Assembly (NCBI RefSeq): GCF_001029105.3
Contig: NZ_CP011807.3
Span: 3,782,001-3,846,000 of the forward strand
DNA from: Pandoraea faecigallinarum
Lineage (GTDB): Bacteria > Pseudomonadota > Gammaproteobacteria > Burkholderiales > Burkholderiaceae
Reading direction: 5' to 3'
Length of the DNA stretch: 64,000 nucleotides
In this document: piece after piece, positions 1 to 7,396 of the stretch
Layout: the number at the start of each line of letters is the position of its first letter
Numbering within the stretch: the first letter of the stretch is position 1
Translations under genes and position numbers: made by a program
Notes under the pieces: generated by a model
Seen by the model: the letters and a program-made list of their open reading frames with translations, nothing else
Told to the model about the DNA's origin: nothing
Databases searched by the model: none

Positions 1-561
1 CTCGATGCCGTCCTGCATTTGCCGCTCGTGCTGCCGCCCGTCGTCGTCGGCTTCGCGCTACTGGTGCTGTTCGGCGCCCAGGGCGCGATCGGCAAACTGC
101 TGCGCGAGTGGTTCCATTTCACCTTCGCCTTTCGCTGGACGGGCGCAGCGCTCGCAGCCGGTGTGATGGGCTTCCCGTTGCTCGTGCGTGCGATCCGTCA
201 GGCGCTGGAGGCATCGGACACGAAACTGGAACAAGCCGCGCAGACGCTCGGCGCGGGTCCCTGGCTCACATTCCTCACCGTGACGCTGCCGCTCACGGCG
301 ACCGGCGTGCTGCATGGTTTCGTGCTGGCGTTCGCGCGTGCGCTCGGCGAGTTCGGTGCAACGATCACGTTCGTCTCGAACATTCCCGGGCAGACGCAGA
401 CGCTGCCGCTGGCGATCTACACAGCCACGCAGGTCCCCGATGGAGACGCGATGGTCTGGCGCCTGTGCGCGATATCGACCGTGCTGGCTGTCGCCACACT
501 CATCTTCTCCGAAGTCATGATCCGTTTCGGCCATCGCAAGGCGCTCGGCCATGACGGTTGA
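1..561 (+). CDS. modB: Molybdate ABC transporter permease ModB (5' end outside window)
   Basis: Inner-membrane permease that passes molybdate from the periplasmic binding protein to the cytoplasm, driven by ModC. The frame is open from base 1, so the start lies upstream; 186 residues remain of a protein usually near 225. Several hydrophobic segments are visible. The cytoplasmic EAA loop that docks on the ATPase is present around EASDTKLEQAAQTLGAG, and the ALGEFGAT motif typical of ModB follows. The stop overlaps the modC start by 11 bases, implying translational coupling. modA should lie just left of the window. Assignment as ModB rather than a sulfate permease rests on the adjacent ModC with its C-terminal Mop-like domain. 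Confidence 0.93.
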   Translation, partial: LDAVLHLPLVLPPVVVGFALLVLFGAQGAIGKLLREWFHFTFAFRWTGAALAAGVMGFPLLVRAIRQALEASDTKLEQAAQTLGAGPWLTFLTVTLPLTATGVLHGFVLAFARALGEFGATITFVSNIPGQTQTLPLAIYTATQVPDGDAMVWRLCAISTVLAVATLIFSEVMIRFGHRKALGHDG

Positions 562-1657
562 AGTTCGCCTCACACATCGCTTCGGCAACTTCGCGCTCGA
601 CGCCGAATTCGCCGCCGGCATGGGCGTGACCGCGCTGTTCGGCCCGTCCGGCAGCGGCAAGAGCACCGTGGTCAACGCGGTATCCGGACTGCTCAGGCCG
701 GATGCGGGGCGCATCGTCGTGGGCGGCGACGTGCTCTTCGACAGGGCCAACGGTATCGCGCTGCCGACGTGGCGCCGCCGCATCGGCTACGTATTTCAGG
801 ACGCGCGCCTGCTGCCGCACTTCACCGTGCGGCAGAATCTGCTGTTCGGACGTTGGCTGCGCCGCCGTGACGTTGCGGCGGCGGGCGGCGGCGCCATTGC
901 GCTGGAACATGTGCTCGAGGTGCTCAACCTCGGCCACCTGCTGAACCGGCGTCCGGGCGCGCTGTCCGGCGGCGAGAAGCAGCGGGTGGGGATCGGCAGA
1001 GCGTTGCTGTCATGCCCGCGCATGCTGCTCATGGACGAGCCGCTCGCTTCGCTCGATCATGCGCGACGTCTCGAAATCCTCGACTATCTGAACCGCATTC
1101 GTCACGAACTGAAGTTGCCGGTGCTGTACGTCACGCATTCGCTCGACGAGGTCATGCGGCTCGCCGATCAGGTGGTGCTCTTCAGGGAGGGACGCACGAT
1201 CTCGCAGGGCGCGCCGGCCGATGTCCTCAACCTGCATCGCGACGCACTCGACGGCACGACGGAATCGCCGGGCACGGTGCTGGATACGCGCATCGTCGCG
1301 CACGACACGCAATACGGACTCACGGAGCTTGCCGTCGATGGCAGCGAGACCGTTCGGCTGCGTGTGCCGCGCGCGGGCGGGGCGCCGGGAGACGCCTGCC
1401 GCATACTCGTGCGCGAGCGCGACGTGGCAGTCGCCACCTCCGCACCGGCCGACACAAGCGTGCTCAACGTACTTCGCGCACGCGTGTCGACGCTGCGCGA
1501 TCTGGGCGACGCGGTGGAGGTCGACGCGGCGTTACTCGGCGGGGGTGCGCAAACCTCCCTTCGGGCTCGGATCACGCGCTACTCCGCCGACCAGTTGCGG
1601 CTCGCCCCGGGCCGCGACGTGTATTTGCTCGTCAAATCGGTAGCACTGACGCGATGA
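551..1657 (+). CDS. modC: Molybdate ABC transporter ATP-binding protein ModC
   Basis: ATPase of the molybdate importer, 368 residues, full length. The nucleotide-binding domain has Walker A GPSGSGKST (about 31-39), the Q-loop near VFQDARLLPH, the ABC signature LSGGE (138-142), Walker B RMLLMDEP (157-164) and the switch histidine in VTHS (about 196). The C-terminal part (about 290-360) fits the TOBE/Mop oxyanion-binding domain of ModC proteins. The ATG overlaps the end of modB by 11 bases. ModC is the last gene of the mod unit; a hairpin follows at 1725-1754. Regulation by the ModE-type gene at 3930-4406 is likely from family knowledge, but no ModE box can be pointed to because the upstream promoter is outside the window. 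Confidence 0.95.
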   Translation: MTVEVRLTHRFGNFALDAEFAAGMGVTALFGPSGSGKSTVVNAVSGLLRPDAGRIVVGGDVLFDRANGIALPTWRRRIGYVFQDARLLPHFTVRQNLLFGRWLRRRDVAAAGGGAIALEHVLEVLNLGHLLNRRPGALSGGEKQRVGIGRALLSCPRMLLMDEPLASLDHARRLEILDYLNRIRHELKLPVLYVTHSLDEVMRLADQVVLFREGRTISQGAPADVLNLHRDALDGTTESPGTVLDTRIVAHDTQYGLTELAVDGSETVRLRVPRAGGAPGDACRILVRERDVAVATSAPADTSVLNVLRARVSTLRDLGDAVEVDAALLGGGAQTSLRARITRYSADQLRLAPGRDVYLLVKSVALTR

Positions 1658-1724
1658 TGCGATGACGAAACACCGCGCGTCCGTCGGGGCCGCGTAGCGA
1701 ATCGGCAACATGGCCAAAGCACAA

Positions 1725-1754
1725 GGCGTCGCCACGGAATTCCGCTGCGACGCC
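1725..1754. terminator. Hairpin between convergent modC and MXKDX-repeat gene
   Basis: Perfect 8-bp stem, GGCGTCGC (1725-1732) with GCGACGCC (1747-1754), enclosing a second palindrome CGGAATTCCG (1735-1744). It lies between two genes that end toward each other, so it probably terminates both. There is no long T-run on either side, so it is not a textbook intrinsic terminator. Confidence 0.5.
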
Positions 1755-1788
1755 CTGATGCTTTGATGCCTACCTGCCGCGATGCGCC

Positions 1789-2073
1789 TTACTTGCTCAT
1801 CGCGTCGCCCTTGCCCATGGCGTCGCCCTTCTTCATCGCGTCGCCCTTGCCCATCGCGTCTCCCTTGCCCATGGCGTCGCCCTTCTTCATCGCGTCGTGC
1901 TTGCCCATCGCATCGTGCTTCGCCATCGCGCCGCCCTTGCCCATGGCATCGCCCTTGGCCATCGCGTCGCCCTTGCCCATGGCGTCACCCTTGCTCATGG
2001 CGTCCTGCGCAAACGCTGCGCCCGTACCGAGCGCCAGACCCATTGCCATCACTGCCAGATATCGTGTCTTCAT
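1789..2073 (-). CDS. Secreted Met-rich MXKDX/DAMxKG-repeat protein (MrpX-like)
   Basis: Small exported protein of 94 residues. Residues 1-22 are a clear signal peptide (cleavage after AFA). The rest is 12 near-perfect hexapeptide units of consensus DAMxKG, giving one methionine and one lysine every six residues, with no other domain. The start at 2073 is fixed by a strong GGAGGA ribosome site 6 bases upstream; in-frame sequence further upstream is not protein-like. It matches the MXKDX-repeat family of small secreted proteins. It is the last gene of a same-strand trio with a YedY-like molybdoprotein and a cytochrome b. In Azospira suillum a similar trio (MrpX, YedY1, YedZ1) scavenges hypochlorite through cyclic methionine oxidation and reduction; an equivalent role here is inference. 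Confidence 0.85.
   Translation of the reverse strand: MKTRYLAVMAMGLALGTGAAFAQDAMSKGDAMGKGDAMAKGDAMGKGGAMAKHDAMGKHDAMKKGDAMGKGDAMGKGDAMKKGDAMGKGDAMSK
1792..2006 (-). repeat. 18-bp tandem repeat coding the DAMxKG units
   Basis: About twelve 18-bp units, each coding one DAMxKG hexapeptide. Variation between units falls mainly in the x codon (Ser, Gly, Ala, Lys) and the last codon (Gly or His). As 18 is a multiple of three, change in copy number would lengthen or shorten the protein without shifting frame. Confidence 0.9.
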
Positions 2074-2180
2074 GCTATTCCTCCAAGAGTGAGAAGTTTC
2101 CATCGAGACGCTGCCTGCGCGTCCCGTCCATCGTGCAGCGTTGTGCGCCCAGGCCGGTCGAGCCGCCCCGGGGTGTCGCA

Positions 2181-2999
2181 TCAACTGCCGCCGAACCAGT
2201 TGTAGCCCTGGTCCTCCCAGTACCCGCCCGTATACGTGTTGGTCACGTAAATCGCTTGGATATGTTTGGGATTCTTGTAGCCGAGCTTCGTCGGCATACG
2301 CAGCTTCATCGGAAAGCCGTATTCCCTCGGCAGCGTCCGGCCGTCGTAGGTCAGCGCGAGCAGCGTCTGCGGATGCAGCGCCGTCGGCATGTCGATGCTC
2401 GTGTAGTAATCGTCCGCGCACTTGAAGCCAACGTATTTCGCGGAAGTGTCTGCGCCGATGCGACGCAGAAAGTCGGCGAACGTCACGCCACCCCACCGGC
2501 CGATGGCGCTCCATCCCTCCACGCAGATATGCTGGGTGATCTGCTCGGACGCACGCGTCGCGGCGAAATCCCGCAACGCATCGAGTCGCCAGGGCGCCTT
2601 GTCCGCGATCAGCCCGGATAACTCCAACCGGTAATCGGTCTCGTCCACGTCGGGCGCGTCGTCGATCGGGTAGAACGCATTGAACGGGAACGGACGCGTA
2701 ATGGCAGACGCCGGAAACGTCGGCGCCAGCGCGTCTTTGCGAAACAGCGCCGCCTGTACACGGTCGTTCCAGCGCGAGATCTTGATCAACGCCGACTCCA
2801 CGCTGGCGTTGTCATTGAGCGAACAGCCCGAGAGCAGCGCCACGCCGCCGAGCGAGAGCGTGCGCGTGAGAAACGCGCGGCGCGAGGGCTCGGTGACACG
2901 GCGCGCCACCAGCGCGCGGGCTTCGCGAAGCACGGCCTCGCCGTCGCGGACGATCGGCGCGTCGGGCGCGACGATCCGGGGTTTGCGTTCGAGTGTCAT
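2181..2999 (-). CDS. YedY/MsrP-like periplasmic molybdopterin oxidoreductase
   Basis: Molybdenum-cofactor enzyme of the sulfite-oxidase fold, 272 residues, exported. The N-terminal region carries a twin-arginine-like stretch SRRAFLTRT, then a hydrophobic run ending LLSGC, which also reads as a lipobox. The Mo-ligand cysteine lies in HICVEGWSAIGRW, matching the HCVEAWS-type motif of YedY/MsrP. FPMKLRMPTKLGYKNPK near the C-terminus is typical of the family. MsrP reduces methionine sulfoxide in periplasmic proteins using electrons from a membrane cytochrome. Here the gene upstream encodes a four-helix cytochrome b, not a six-helix MsrQ, as in the YedY1 type. An in-frame GTG at 3068 would add NET repeats coded by a 9-bp microsatellite; the ATG at 2999 is preferred. 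Confidence 0.88.
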   Translation of the reverse strand: MTLERKPRIVAPDAPIVRDGEAVLREARALVARRVTEPSRRAFLTRTLSLGGVALLSGCSLNDNASVESALIKISRWNDRVQAALFRKDALAPTFPASAITRPFPFNAFYPIDDAPDVDETDYRLELSGLIADKAPWRLDALRDFAATRASEQITQHICVEGWSAIGRWGGVTFADFLRRIGADTSAKYVGFKCADDYYTSIDMPTALHPQTLLALTYDGRTLPREYGFPMKLRMPTKLGYKNPKHIQAIYVTNTYTGGYWEDQGYNWFGGS

Positions 3000-3017
3000 G
3001 GCAGTACCGTCCTGATC

Positions 3018-3053
3018 TTTCGTCTCGTTCGTCTCGTTCGTCTCGTTCGTGCC
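3018..3053. repeat. 9-bp microsatellite (ttcgtctcg)n
   Basis: About four copies of a 9-bp unit between the cytochrome b stop and the molybdoprotein start. If the alternative GTG at 3068 were used, it would encode Asn-Glu-Thr repeats at the N-terminus. Confidence 0.8.
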
Positions 3054-3119
3054 GTGCTGGGGGTTCACGATGCCTGACGTCGCCCGGCGTCGTTTCGAAC
3101 TTCTCCGCCGCCAACGCGC

Positions 3120-3755
3120 TCAGCGTCCCGTAATCATGGTGCGCAGCGTGCGCGGCACCAGTGCCACCATCGCCACGTGGACCGCGATAAATGCCACCAG
3201 TCCTGCCATGGCAATGAAGTGCACCAGACGCGCGCCCTGAAAACCACCGAAGACGGCGACCAGCCAGCCAAGCTGCACCGGCTTCCAGATGGCGAGTCCC
3301 GACGCGACGAGCAACACCAGATCGAGCACCGCAAACAGATAGGCAGCGCGCTGCACCTGGTTGTAGTGACCGGGATCGTCGTGCGCGAGGCGGCCTCGCA
3401 GCGCCGCAACGAGCTCACGCACCACGCCGATCGGTGTCAGTGGAAAAAAGCGCCGCGAGAAGCGCCCGCTCGCCAGGTTCATCGCCAGGTAGATCAGGCC
3501 GTTGGCCGCCAGCAGCCACATCGCCGCGAAATGCCATTGCAACGCGCCGCCGAGCCAGCCGCCAAGCGTGATTTCGTTCGGGAAGCGAAAGGCGAAGATG
3601 GGCGACGCGTTATAGATGCGCCAGCCGCTCATGATCATCGCGACGACCGCCAGCACATTGAGCCAGTGGGTCACGCGCAGCCACCCGGGTTGCACCGGTG
3701 CGCCATGCACGGGAGACGGTGCCGCAGGGGGCACGGACTTCGTCAAAGTGGACAT
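3120..3755 (-). CDS. Membrane cytochrome b (b561 / hydrogenase-type), YedZ1-like
   Basis: Integral membrane haem protein, 211 residues with four predicted transmembrane helices. Histidines suited to bind haem lie in the helices: VTHWLNVLAV (TM1), LQWHFAAMW (TM2) and RLVHFIAMAGLVAFIAVHV (TM4). This is the pattern of the cytochrome b561/Ni-Fe hydrogenase cytochrome b family. It would pass electrons from the quinol pool to the YedY-like molybdoprotein coded 120 bases downstream on the same strand. The start at 3755 has a GGAG site 8 bases upstream; an in-frame ATG at 3767 has a poorer site. Likely first gene of the trio ending with the Met-rich protein. Confidence 0.85.
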   Translation of the reverse strand: MSTLTKSVPPAAPSPVHGAPVQPGWLRVTHWLNVLAVVAMIMSGWRIYNASPIFAFRFPNEITLGGWLGGALQWHFAAMWLLAANGLIYLAMNLASGRFSRRFFPLTPIGVVRELVAALRGRLAHDDPGHYNQVQRAAYLFAVLDLVLLVASGLAIWKPVQLGWLVAVFGGFQGARLVHFIAMAGLVAFIAVHVAMVALVPRTLRTMITGR

Positions 3756-3929
3756 CGGCGTCTCCATCAAAAAGTGACTTTCGATGGCGCTAGTGTCGCG
3801 TCGCTGCGGTGACGAAGTCCTCACAAAAACTTAACGTTTTCGTGAAAAACGAGGAATGCCCTGAATAAGGAATGACAAACGGTGTAGCAAGCGGCGTCGC
3901 TATACGTTCTTACGTGTCGTTGTGCGGTG

Positions 3930-4406
3930 TCATGCGTCGTCCGGCGCGACGTTCGCGCCGCGTTTGAGATACGCGTCGAAGGTCGGAACGTGCGCGTCGA
4001 TGAGCGAGCGGATTTCTTTGATGAGAGTGTCGTAATGCGCGACGAGATTCTGCGCAAAGGGCGTAAGTTGCGCCCCACCGCCGGACACGCCGCCGATGTG
4101 ACGCATGACGAGCGGTTCGCGAAATTCGTGGTTCATCGCTTCGACGAGCAGCCACGCGCGCCGATACGACATGTTCATGCGACGCGCCGCTGCCGAGATC
4201 GACCCGGTGGCGTCGATGGCGCGCAGCAAGGTCAAACGCCCCGGGCCGAACACCGGCGTCTCGCCGTCGCGAATTCGCACGCGAACGTCGTAGCCTGCCA
4301 CACCGGCCGCCGCCGGCTCCCGGGCCGCGGCTTCCAGCGCCTCGGCCGTCGCGAGCAATTCGCTGGCGAGCGAGTCCTGCGCTTCGTTGTGGTTGGCCGA
4401 TGTCAT
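3930..4406 (-). CDS. ModE-type winged-helix regulator (single N-terminal domain)
   Basis: DNA-binding regulator of the ModE N-terminal (LysR-type winged helix) family. FGPGRLTLLRAIDATGSIS followed by AAARRMNMSYRRAWLLVEAM is the diagnostic helix-turn-helix. After REPLVMRHIGGVSGGGAQLT it ends without the two Mop (molybdate-binding) domains of full ModE, so it may not sense molybdate itself. The chosen start (4406) has GAGGG about 7 bases upstream and gives 158 residues. A longer form beginning at 4574, overlapping the end of the CoxG gene by 11 bases, would add 56 residues including a (GDE)n acidic tract. Neighbours suggest control of molybdoenzyme or mod genes. Confidence 0.85.
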   Translation of the reverse strand: MTSANHNEAQDSLASELLATAEALEAAAREPAAAGVAGYDVRVRIRDGETPVFGPGRLTLLRAIDATGSISAAARRMNMSYRRAWLLVEAMNHEFREPLVMRHIGGVSGGGAQLTPFAQNLVAHYDTLIKEIRSLIDAHVPTFDAYLKRGANVAPDDA

Positions 4407-4420
4407 CGCAGCGCCCTCTT

Positions 4421-4490
4421 CATCGCCCTCATCGCCCTCATCGCCCTCATCGCCCTCATCGCCCTCATCGCCTTCATCACCTTCATTACC
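4421..4490. repeat. 9-bp tandem repeat at the modE 5' end
   Basis: Seven to eight copies of catcgccct (the last ones degenerate). Read on the minus strand it encodes a Gly-Asp-Glu tract in the modE frame. In another frame each unit carries an AGGG-like Shine-Dalgarno stretch followed by ATG. The unit is a multiple of three, so slippage changes length, not frame. Confidence 0.85.
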
Positions 4491-4563
4491 GTGGTTCGCT
4501 TCGTTCTCGTCATTTCCCCGCTTCGCGGCTTGCGCGCCGATTGCGCCTTGCCGCCGACGGCGC

Positions 4564-5181
4564 TCAACTGGCATGGTTGCCCCACAGCACGATGAAGATC
4601 AGCACCAGCAGCGCGACGGCCCACGGCCACCAGCGCGCCATCTTACCGCGTGCCGACGGCATGTCGCGCATGGCGGCGTCGGTGGCGAGCGCAGCCGCGA
4701 CCTCGCCGTCGGCCGCGACGGGATCGTTGAGCCGATGATGCGGCGCGATCGCCAGGCTCAGACGACGGAAGAATTCGTCGGCGAGTTCGCGCGCCGCGCC
4801 ATCCATCTGCGGTGTGTCGAGTCCCGCATATTCGCCGCCGAACTTCGCCTGGAGGTCATACGTCAGCAATGTCGTCATCGGTCCTTGCGAATGCAACGTG
4901 ACGACGGCCCGGCCGCGCGTGAGTCCGGCAGACGACCCCAGCCCGTCGAAGGTCAGGGTGTAGGCCGTGGGCGCGACCACGTCGGTAAGTTTGATGCGCC
5001 CGCTCCAGCGCCCGCCCACGGGACCAAGCGTGGCGGCCACGACGATCGTCCACGTCGTGTCGTCGATCCGCTCGATCGACTCGCACCCCGGAATGCATCC
5101 CTGCAATACGCCGGGGTCGTTCAGGGCGATCCATGCGACGTCCCGGGAAACCGGAAGTTGCCGGCTGCTCTGTAGTTCCAT
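4564..5181 (-). CDS. CoxG-family SRPBCC protein with C-terminal membrane anchor
   Basis: 205 residues. The body is a CoxG/SRPBCC domain (carbon monoxide dehydrogenase subunit G family), seen from VAWIALNDPGVLQGCIPGCESIE through WTIVVAATLGPVGG and the LGSSAGLTRGRAVVTL strand pattern. The C-terminus is a single hydrophobic helix (WWPWAVALLVLIFIVLW), as in CoxG, which anchors the molybdo-hydroxylase to the cytoplasmic membrane. AAGGAG lies 9 bases before the chosen ATG. It is divergent from the XdhC-type gene and upstream of the ModE-type gene on its own strand. Its enzyme partner is not adjacent; the Mo hydroxylase at 51.5-56.7 kb is a candidate by inference only. Confidence 0.85.
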   Translation of the reverse strand: MELQSSRQLPVSRDVAWIALNDPGVLQGCIPGCESIERIDDTTWTIVVAATLGPVGGRWSGRIKLTDVVAPTAYTLTFDGLGSSAGLTRGRAVVTLHSQGPMTTLLTYDLQAKFGGEYAGLDTPQMDGAARELADEFFRRLSLAIAPHHRLNDPVAADGEVAAALATDAAMRDMPSARGKMARWWPWAVALLVLIFIVLWGNHAS

Positions 5182-5585
5182 GGCTTCGTCTCCTTGAGCG
5201 CGCGACGGCTGTCGCGGACGGTGCGTCCTGCCGCGAATGGGAAGGAAAGCGGTGGAGCGGTGCGGCGTTGTCTCGAACATCGAACTATTGTGACATGAGT
5301 TACCGCTCCTCAGATCACACGTGCGGCAGTTCACCCCGCGCACGCGCCCGCCCGGGCCCTGCTCGCCGGCACCTCCGTACCGGCGAGCCGTTGCGGACCC
5401 ACGCAGACGGCTGTGGACCGCTGTGGACCGCTGCCGGTACGACCGACCGGAATATCAGCTGGAATACAGCGCTCGCCAAGGCGCGATATACTCACCGCAT
5501 CACATCGGGCGGCGCGCTATCGGAATCCCCGGAGGCCTTTGGCCACACGGCGGCGGCCCGCGTATTGGCGAAGGAAGCGAGTGCT
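5182..5585. other. Divergent intergenic region, coxG / xdhC
   Basis: 404 bases without a convincing gene. It must hold the promoters of the divergent CoxG and XdhC genes. The only repeat seen is two tandem copies of a 10-bp unit (ctgtggaccg) near 5410-5430. No clear operator was recognised. Confidence 0.6.
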
Positions 5586-6611
5586 ATGGACAGTGTCGAT
5601 CTGGAAGTGCTGAAGTCCGCCGTACAGTGGACCCGCGCGGGCTTTTTCGTCACGCTGGGCACCGTTGTGCGCACCTGGGGCTCGGCCCCGCGCCCCGTGG
5701 GGTCGATGCTTGCAATCCGGGAAGACGGCCATCTGGTCGGCTCCGTATCCGGCGGTTGCGTCGAAGACGATCTCGTCGCTCGCATTCGCGCCGGCGACTG
5801 GCCCCAGGATCGCCCTCAAATCACCAGCTACGGTGTGACGGCCGAGGAAGCGCATCGCTTCGGCCTGCCCTGCGGCGGCACACTGCAACTCGTGCTCGAA
5901 CCCGTGCGGGAAGCTTCGCGCATCGAAGCGCTTCTCGACGCCATCGGCCAGTTCCGCCTCGTCGTTCGCGAACTGGACATGAAGACGGGCGCCGTGCGCA
6001 TGGCGCCGGGCCATCACACACCGTCCGTCGAATTCGACGGCGAGCGTCTCATCACATCGCATGGTCCGCGTCATCGGCTGGTCGTGATCGGCGCAGGACA
6101 ACTCTCGAAGTACGTGGCGAGCATGGCCTGCGCCCTCGACTATCACGTGATCGTCTGCGAGCCGCGCAGCGAGTATGCGCACGAATGGCAGGTGCCCGGG
6201 ACCGAACTCTCGCGTGAGATGCCCGACGACCTCATCGTGCGTCTGCAGCTCGATTCGCACAGCGCGGTGCTCACGCTCACGCACGACCCGAAGCTCGACG
6301 ACATGGCGCTGCTCGAAGCGCTGAAGTCACCGGCGTTCTACATCGGCGCCATCGGCTCGCGCCTGAACAATGCCCGACGTCGCGAACGCCTGTCGCTGTT
6401 CGATTTGAGCACGACGGAAATCGAGCGCCTGCATGGGCCGGTCGGCATGCACCTCGGTGCGCGCACGCCCGCCGAGATTGCCGTCGCGATTCTTGCCGAG
6501 ATGACTGCCATCAAGAACGGCATTGCCGTCACGCAGACGTTCGCGGTGTGCACCGAAGACACGGCTGCCCGCAGCGGGACGTCCACCGACGACTGCCGCA
6601 GCGCCGCCTGA
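5586..6611 (+). CDS. xdhC: XdhC/CoxF-type molybdoenzyme maturation factor
   Basis: 341-residue protein of the XdhC/CoxI family, which binds sulfurated Mo cofactor and delivers it to xanthine-dehydrogenase-type enzymes. The N-terminal XdhC/CoxI domain shows TLGTVVRTWGSAPRPVGSM and the Cys-containing GSVSGGCVEDD. The C-terminal Rossmann domain shows LVVIGAGQLSKYVA and FYIGAIGSR, and ends with GARTPAEIAVAILAEM. AAGGAAG precedes the ATG by about 9 bases; the frame is open further upstream but the sequence there is not protein-like. A client enzyme of the right type is coded at 51.5-56.7 kb. Exact subfamily (XdhC or CoxF) is unsure. Confidence 0.9.
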   Translation: MDSVDLEVLKSAVQWTRAGFFVTLGTVVRTWGSAPRPVGSMLAIREDGHLVGSVSGGCVEDDLVARIRAGDWPQDRPQITSYGVTAEEAHRFGLPCGGTLQLVLEPVREASRIEALLDAIGQFRLVVRELDMKTGAVRMAPGHHTPSVEFDGERLITSHGPRHRLVVIGAGQLSKYVASMACALDYHVIVCEPRSEYAHEWQVPGTELSREMPDDLIVRLQLDSHSAVLTLTHDPKLDDMALLEALKSPAFYIGAIGSRLNNARRRERLSLFDLSTTEIERLHGPVGMHLGARTPAEIAVAILAEMTAIKNGIAVTQTFAVCTEDTAARSGTSTDDCRSAA

Positions 6612-6700
6612 GCATTGACGCCGTGCGGGTCGGCGTGGCCCCCTGCGGCCGGGGGCAGCCGGGTGTATCCGGCGTGGCCTCGGCGCGGCTTCGGCGCAAC

Positions 6701-6734
6701 AAAAAAAGCGCCGCCACGAAGCACATGGCGGCGC
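6701..6734 (-). terminator. Intrinsic terminator of the 6837-7286 gene
   Basis: Perfect 9-bp stem, GCGCCGCCA (6708-6716) with TGGCGGCGC (6726-6734), and seven A residues at 6701-6707 that read as a T-run on the minus strand. It therefore ends minus-strand transcription coming from the degP side. Confidence 0.85.
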
Positions 6735-6836
6735 AACTCGCTCACTCGTTGCAGAGTGGTACTGCCTGGTACTGCTCGATACTGCCTGGGTTAGCTCATC
6801 GTCCGTGGTATTGCGCGTGCACAACCGGCCGGCACA

Positions 6837-7286
6837 TCAGTCGTGCGGCCACAGGAATGATGCGACGGCGTGCCCCTTGGCCGAAACCTTCACATCCCGG
6901 GTCATGGGTTTGCCGTTGTACGTCACCTTCACGGTGTAATTGCCGTCGGGCAACTTCACCAGCATGTACGGGCCTTTCGCGCGCGTGTCGAGCACGGTCG
7001 TGCCGCCACGCAGAATCTCGACCTGCGCATCGGCGATGTACTCGTTCTTGCCGTCGCCACGTGCGGCCATCTCGATGGATAACGGCCAGCGCGACGCTTC
7101 CCGCTTGAAAGTGCCCGACTCGTCGCTGTCGATACCGCCCGAGACGTAGGTCACATTGCCTTGCTGCATGGTCTCGGGCAGCGTGCCGCCCTGCGCGTGG
7201 GCGACCGACACGCCGCCCAGACCACCCGCGAGTGCTGCGGCGGTAGCGGCTGCCACCGACCAGCGTTGCCATTGCTTCTGCCACAT
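6837..7286 (-). CDS. Secreted protein with carboxypeptidase-regulatory-like fold
   Basis: 149 residues. A signal peptide covers about 1-30 (cleavage near AHA). The mature part ends in a beta-sandwich pattern with ADAQVEILRGGTTVLDTR, then YMLVKLPDGNYTVKVTYNG, typical of the carboxypeptidase regulatory-like (CarboxypepD_reg) fold found in many periplasmic proteins. The start at 7286 is fixed by GGGGAGG 5 bases upstream. It lies 110 bases downstream of degP on the same strand and is followed by a strong intrinsic terminator, so the two may be co-transcribed. No catalytic motif is seen; function unknown. Confidence 0.75.
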   Translation of the reverse strand: MWQKQWQRWSVAAATAAALAGGLGGVSVAHAQGGTLPETMQQGNVTYVSGGIDSDESGTFKREASRWPLSIEMAARGDGKNEYIADAQVEILRGGTTVLDTRAKGPYMLVKLPDGNYTVKVTYNGKPMTRDVKVSAKGHAVASFLWPHD

Positions 7287-7396
7287 GTTCACCTCCCCTT
7301 GCATGACTGCTCGATGCCGGATCGTCCCGACGGGCCGCCGCCGGGACACAGGTAGCGCATGGCATCCCGTAACGGTCATATCAGCGGTATCGCTGC

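Noticed and set aside
5410..5432. DnaA-box or operator from the ctgtggaccg repeat
   Set aside because: Only two 10-base copies, no match to the DnaA consensus, and no origin genes nearby.
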